Both the position numbers and the translations under genes were made by a program. Below the pieces are notes generated by a model. That model searched no databases and was not told the origin of the DNA. It was given only the letters and a program-made list of their open reading frames with translations. From positions 14,446,001 to 14,510,000 of the forward strand of contig NC_039506.1 in assembly GCF_003672135.1 (NCBI RefSeq): DNA of 64,000 bases, read 5' to 3'. Below, piece after piece: positions 62,077-64,000 of this stretch. Source of the DNA: Ooceraea biroi (lineage: Eukaryota; Arthropoda; Insecta; Hymenoptera; Formicidae). Numbering within the stretch: the first letter of the stretch is position 1; the number at the start of each line of letters is the position of its first letter.

Positions 62077-63021
62077 GGGACTTATATCGGGGTGAAAACC
62101 TGATGATGAGAAATGACGCATTTACTAAACGAGCATTATTACATTACTTCTCAGGATCACGGGATACATATTGCATGATATAAGTCGGAGATTAATTGTA
62201 CTTATTGGTTTAGGAAAATGGTTTTGGTTGCTTTAAGTTTGTAAGTCAGATATTTCTTCAAATAGTGTTGTTTTGAGACTTTTAGTTCAAAGAACGCTTG
62301 TGTAGAAAGAATGAAAAGCATTTATATTATCTGTGAGACATTATGAAGTTTTTTACAGTATCAATTTGATCGACAATCTTTTTTGTTACATTGTTCAAAA
62401 TACACTTACGATTTGCAGTCGCCAGTCTTCTTCCCTCACTGTCTCTCCTGCTCTCCCTCTCACCCTCCTATCATTCTCTCTGTCATTCTCGTTTTTCTCT
62501 CCAAGCCGACCGGACATGTCATTTAAGTAATGCAAAATAATATGAACTAAATTCTTTAACTGGTCTTTAGTCAAGGAAATTCCTTTTAAAAACTGATTGC
62601 TGTAAGTAATATCATAACAAAATTACCTTTTTAAAAAAGGTACAAAAAAGCGCCAAGCATACGCGCCCGAAGAACGCGTTCAATGATGACATCTATAAAA
62701 CTAATGATATCAACAAATTGCACCAATTATAAAAATGAGTATTTATGCAAACCAAAAAATCTATTACATTTATTCTATTTATTACATCTATTATATGCAT
62801 ATACAACTAAATAGTTTAATACATATAAATATTTCAATACAAATAAGTGTTTCTTCAAAATACTTGGCGCTGCTAAACCGATTCAATAATTGTCTTAGTA
62901 TTTAAATAATCGAAAGATTACAATAATTTCTTTACACTCTAAATTACATAACACAATTACCGAAATACATAAAATATATGTTACAAATGTAGTTCAACTT
63001 ATTCTATACTTAATTCTAATG

Positions 63022-63062
<41 letters not shown>

Positions 63063-63171
63063 AAGAGTTTCCAGTTAGTCTCATAAACTGATTCTTTTAT
63101 CGCAGAAATAAGGATAGGATAGGATAAAGAACGATAAACAAATGAGAAAACTTCGTTTCTTCTCGTTACAG
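62077..63171. other. Spacer between gene 2 and the third P450 exon set
   Basis: About 1.1 kb of mostly AT-rich DNA with a pyrimidine-rich patch at 62430-62500. No P450 exons 1-8 are present, so the third copy lacks its 5' part here. Confidence 0.6.
63023..63058. repeat. (CA)n microsatellite
   Basis: A CA dinucleotide run of 36 bases, 113 bases before the exon 9-like segment of the third P450 copy. Confidence 0.95.
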
Positions 63172-63598
63172 GGTCATGATACCGTATCAATGGCTATGAC
63201 TTTTGCTATACTACTGTTAGCCGAACACAAGGATGTGCAGGTATTTTTTATAATAAAAAGTACTGAATTAGAATAGATATAATTATTTAAATTCAATCAT
63301 CTTCTTTACTTTACATTCACATTTAAGTGACTTTATTTTATCTATAAAGTAGCGTACATACTGCAGTGTCCTTATCTTAATTAATTATACAGAATAATTT
63401 ACGTAGTAACATCTGTTTTATGATGGTAGGATTGTGTCAGAACTGAAGTCAATGCTGTAATGGAAAAAAATGGAGGAAAACTTACCGTGACAGCGTTACA
63501 GAATCTGTCGTATCTTGAGAGATGTTTGAAAGAAACGATGAGATTGTATCCCAGTGTGTTGCTAATAACACGAACATTAGTAGAAGACGTAATGTTAA
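63172..63598 (+). pseudogene. CYP4: Partial CYP4 copy: exons 9 and 10 only, runs off the window
   Basis: Exon 9-like 63172-63240 encodes GHDTVSMAMTFAILLLAEHK. Exon 10-like 63430-63598 encodes the J-K helix region with ExxR (KETMR) and LYPSV. Lengths (69 and 169 nt), phases and intron sequence closely follow gene 2, and similarity to gene 2 intron 10 continues to the window edge. The exon 10 donor here is GCAAGC where gene 2 has GTAAGG. An Arg of gene 2 is Cys (DCVR). Exons 1-8 are missing upstream, so this is a duplicated 3' segment: either a pseudogene fragment or an alternative set of 3' exons for gene 2. Exons 11-12, if present, lie beyond 64000. Confidence 0.75.
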
Positions 63599-64000
63599 GC
63601 AAGCAATGAATAAGTAAAATAATAAATATTAAATAATTACAGCAATAATTAGATACATCTTACAGATTTCTTATCATAAGCAGTGAAGAAGATAACATGT
63701 ATAATATAGTAATGAAGTGCTCCCTATGTAATAATGCAATCTTACGATCATGTCAGTGCGCCAAAAGTTGTCGATGCGTTTATTGCCCGTTTCATTTCTA
63801 AATGCATCGTAATCGCACCGAAAATTTATCAAAATTAATATTCTTTGATATATCATGAATTCAGCAACACAGGATTAACCAATTTACAAATTTAATTTCA
63901 TATGCGGATACTGGTTTTTACTTATGTACGTAATACTTTATGGAATATTCACTTTACACACTCTGCACATGCTTATTAGTTATTCCTTTTTAATTAATAA

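Noticed and set aside
1..64000. tRNA, rRNA, snRNA or CRISPR loci
   Set aside because: By eye I found no tRNA B box in context, no rRNA core sequence, and no regularly spaced direct-repeat array.

Overview
This is eukaryotic, almost certainly insect nuclear DNA, and most likely from a hymenopteran such as an ant (inference). The reasons are split CYP4 cytochrome P450 genes with short AT-rich introns, long CpG-rich non-coding stretches, and a mixture of hAT, Tc1/mariner, Harbinger-type, Helitron-like and Penelope-like remnants. There is no bacterial gene organisation, and I saw no rRNA, tRNA or CRISPR array.

Layout. From 1 to about 48 kb I can support no cellular protein-coding exon. The many ATG-started ORFs there are short, overlap on both strands and resemble no family I know. 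The stretch is CpG-rich intergenic or intronic DNA punctuated by mobile elements: a long-TIR element carrying the tail of a DDE transposase (5035-6073); a small TIR element (21760-22002); an LTR-like sequence split by a hAT remnant (33562-34875); a 577-bp foldback element (36120-36696); a large palindrome built from Penelope-like ends, a hAT fragment and an inserted solo LTR (37196-39081); a 40-bp hairpin with 8-bp target duplications (40398-40453); a Helitron-like element (40511-40766); a CACTG-ended MITE (42476-42686); a TIR element with a Tc1-like element nested in it (42968-44351); and a Harbinger-type MITE (49043-49149).

From 49.7 kb to the right edge lies a tandem, same-strand cluster of CYP4-family P450 genes. 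Gene 1 (49726-54142) is complete: 12 exons, 520 codons, with every P450 landmark. Gene 2 (58009-62076) has the same 12-exon structure, but codon 72 is a TAA, so it is a nonsense allele, a young pseudogene or an assembly error. Downstream, exons 9 and 10 of a third copy (63172-63598) appear without exons 1-8, as a tandem duplication of the 3' part of gene 2 that continues off the window. Between genes 1 and 2 sit a hAT element with perfect 8-bp target duplications and a partially duplicated 143-bp block.

The P450s are predicted to be endoplasmic-reticulum monooxygenases acting with NADPH-cytochrome P450 reductase. Unusual here is the use of GC-AG introns: intron 1 of both genes and intron 11 of gene 1 need a GC donor to keep frame, and the third copy also has GC at its exon-10 donor.
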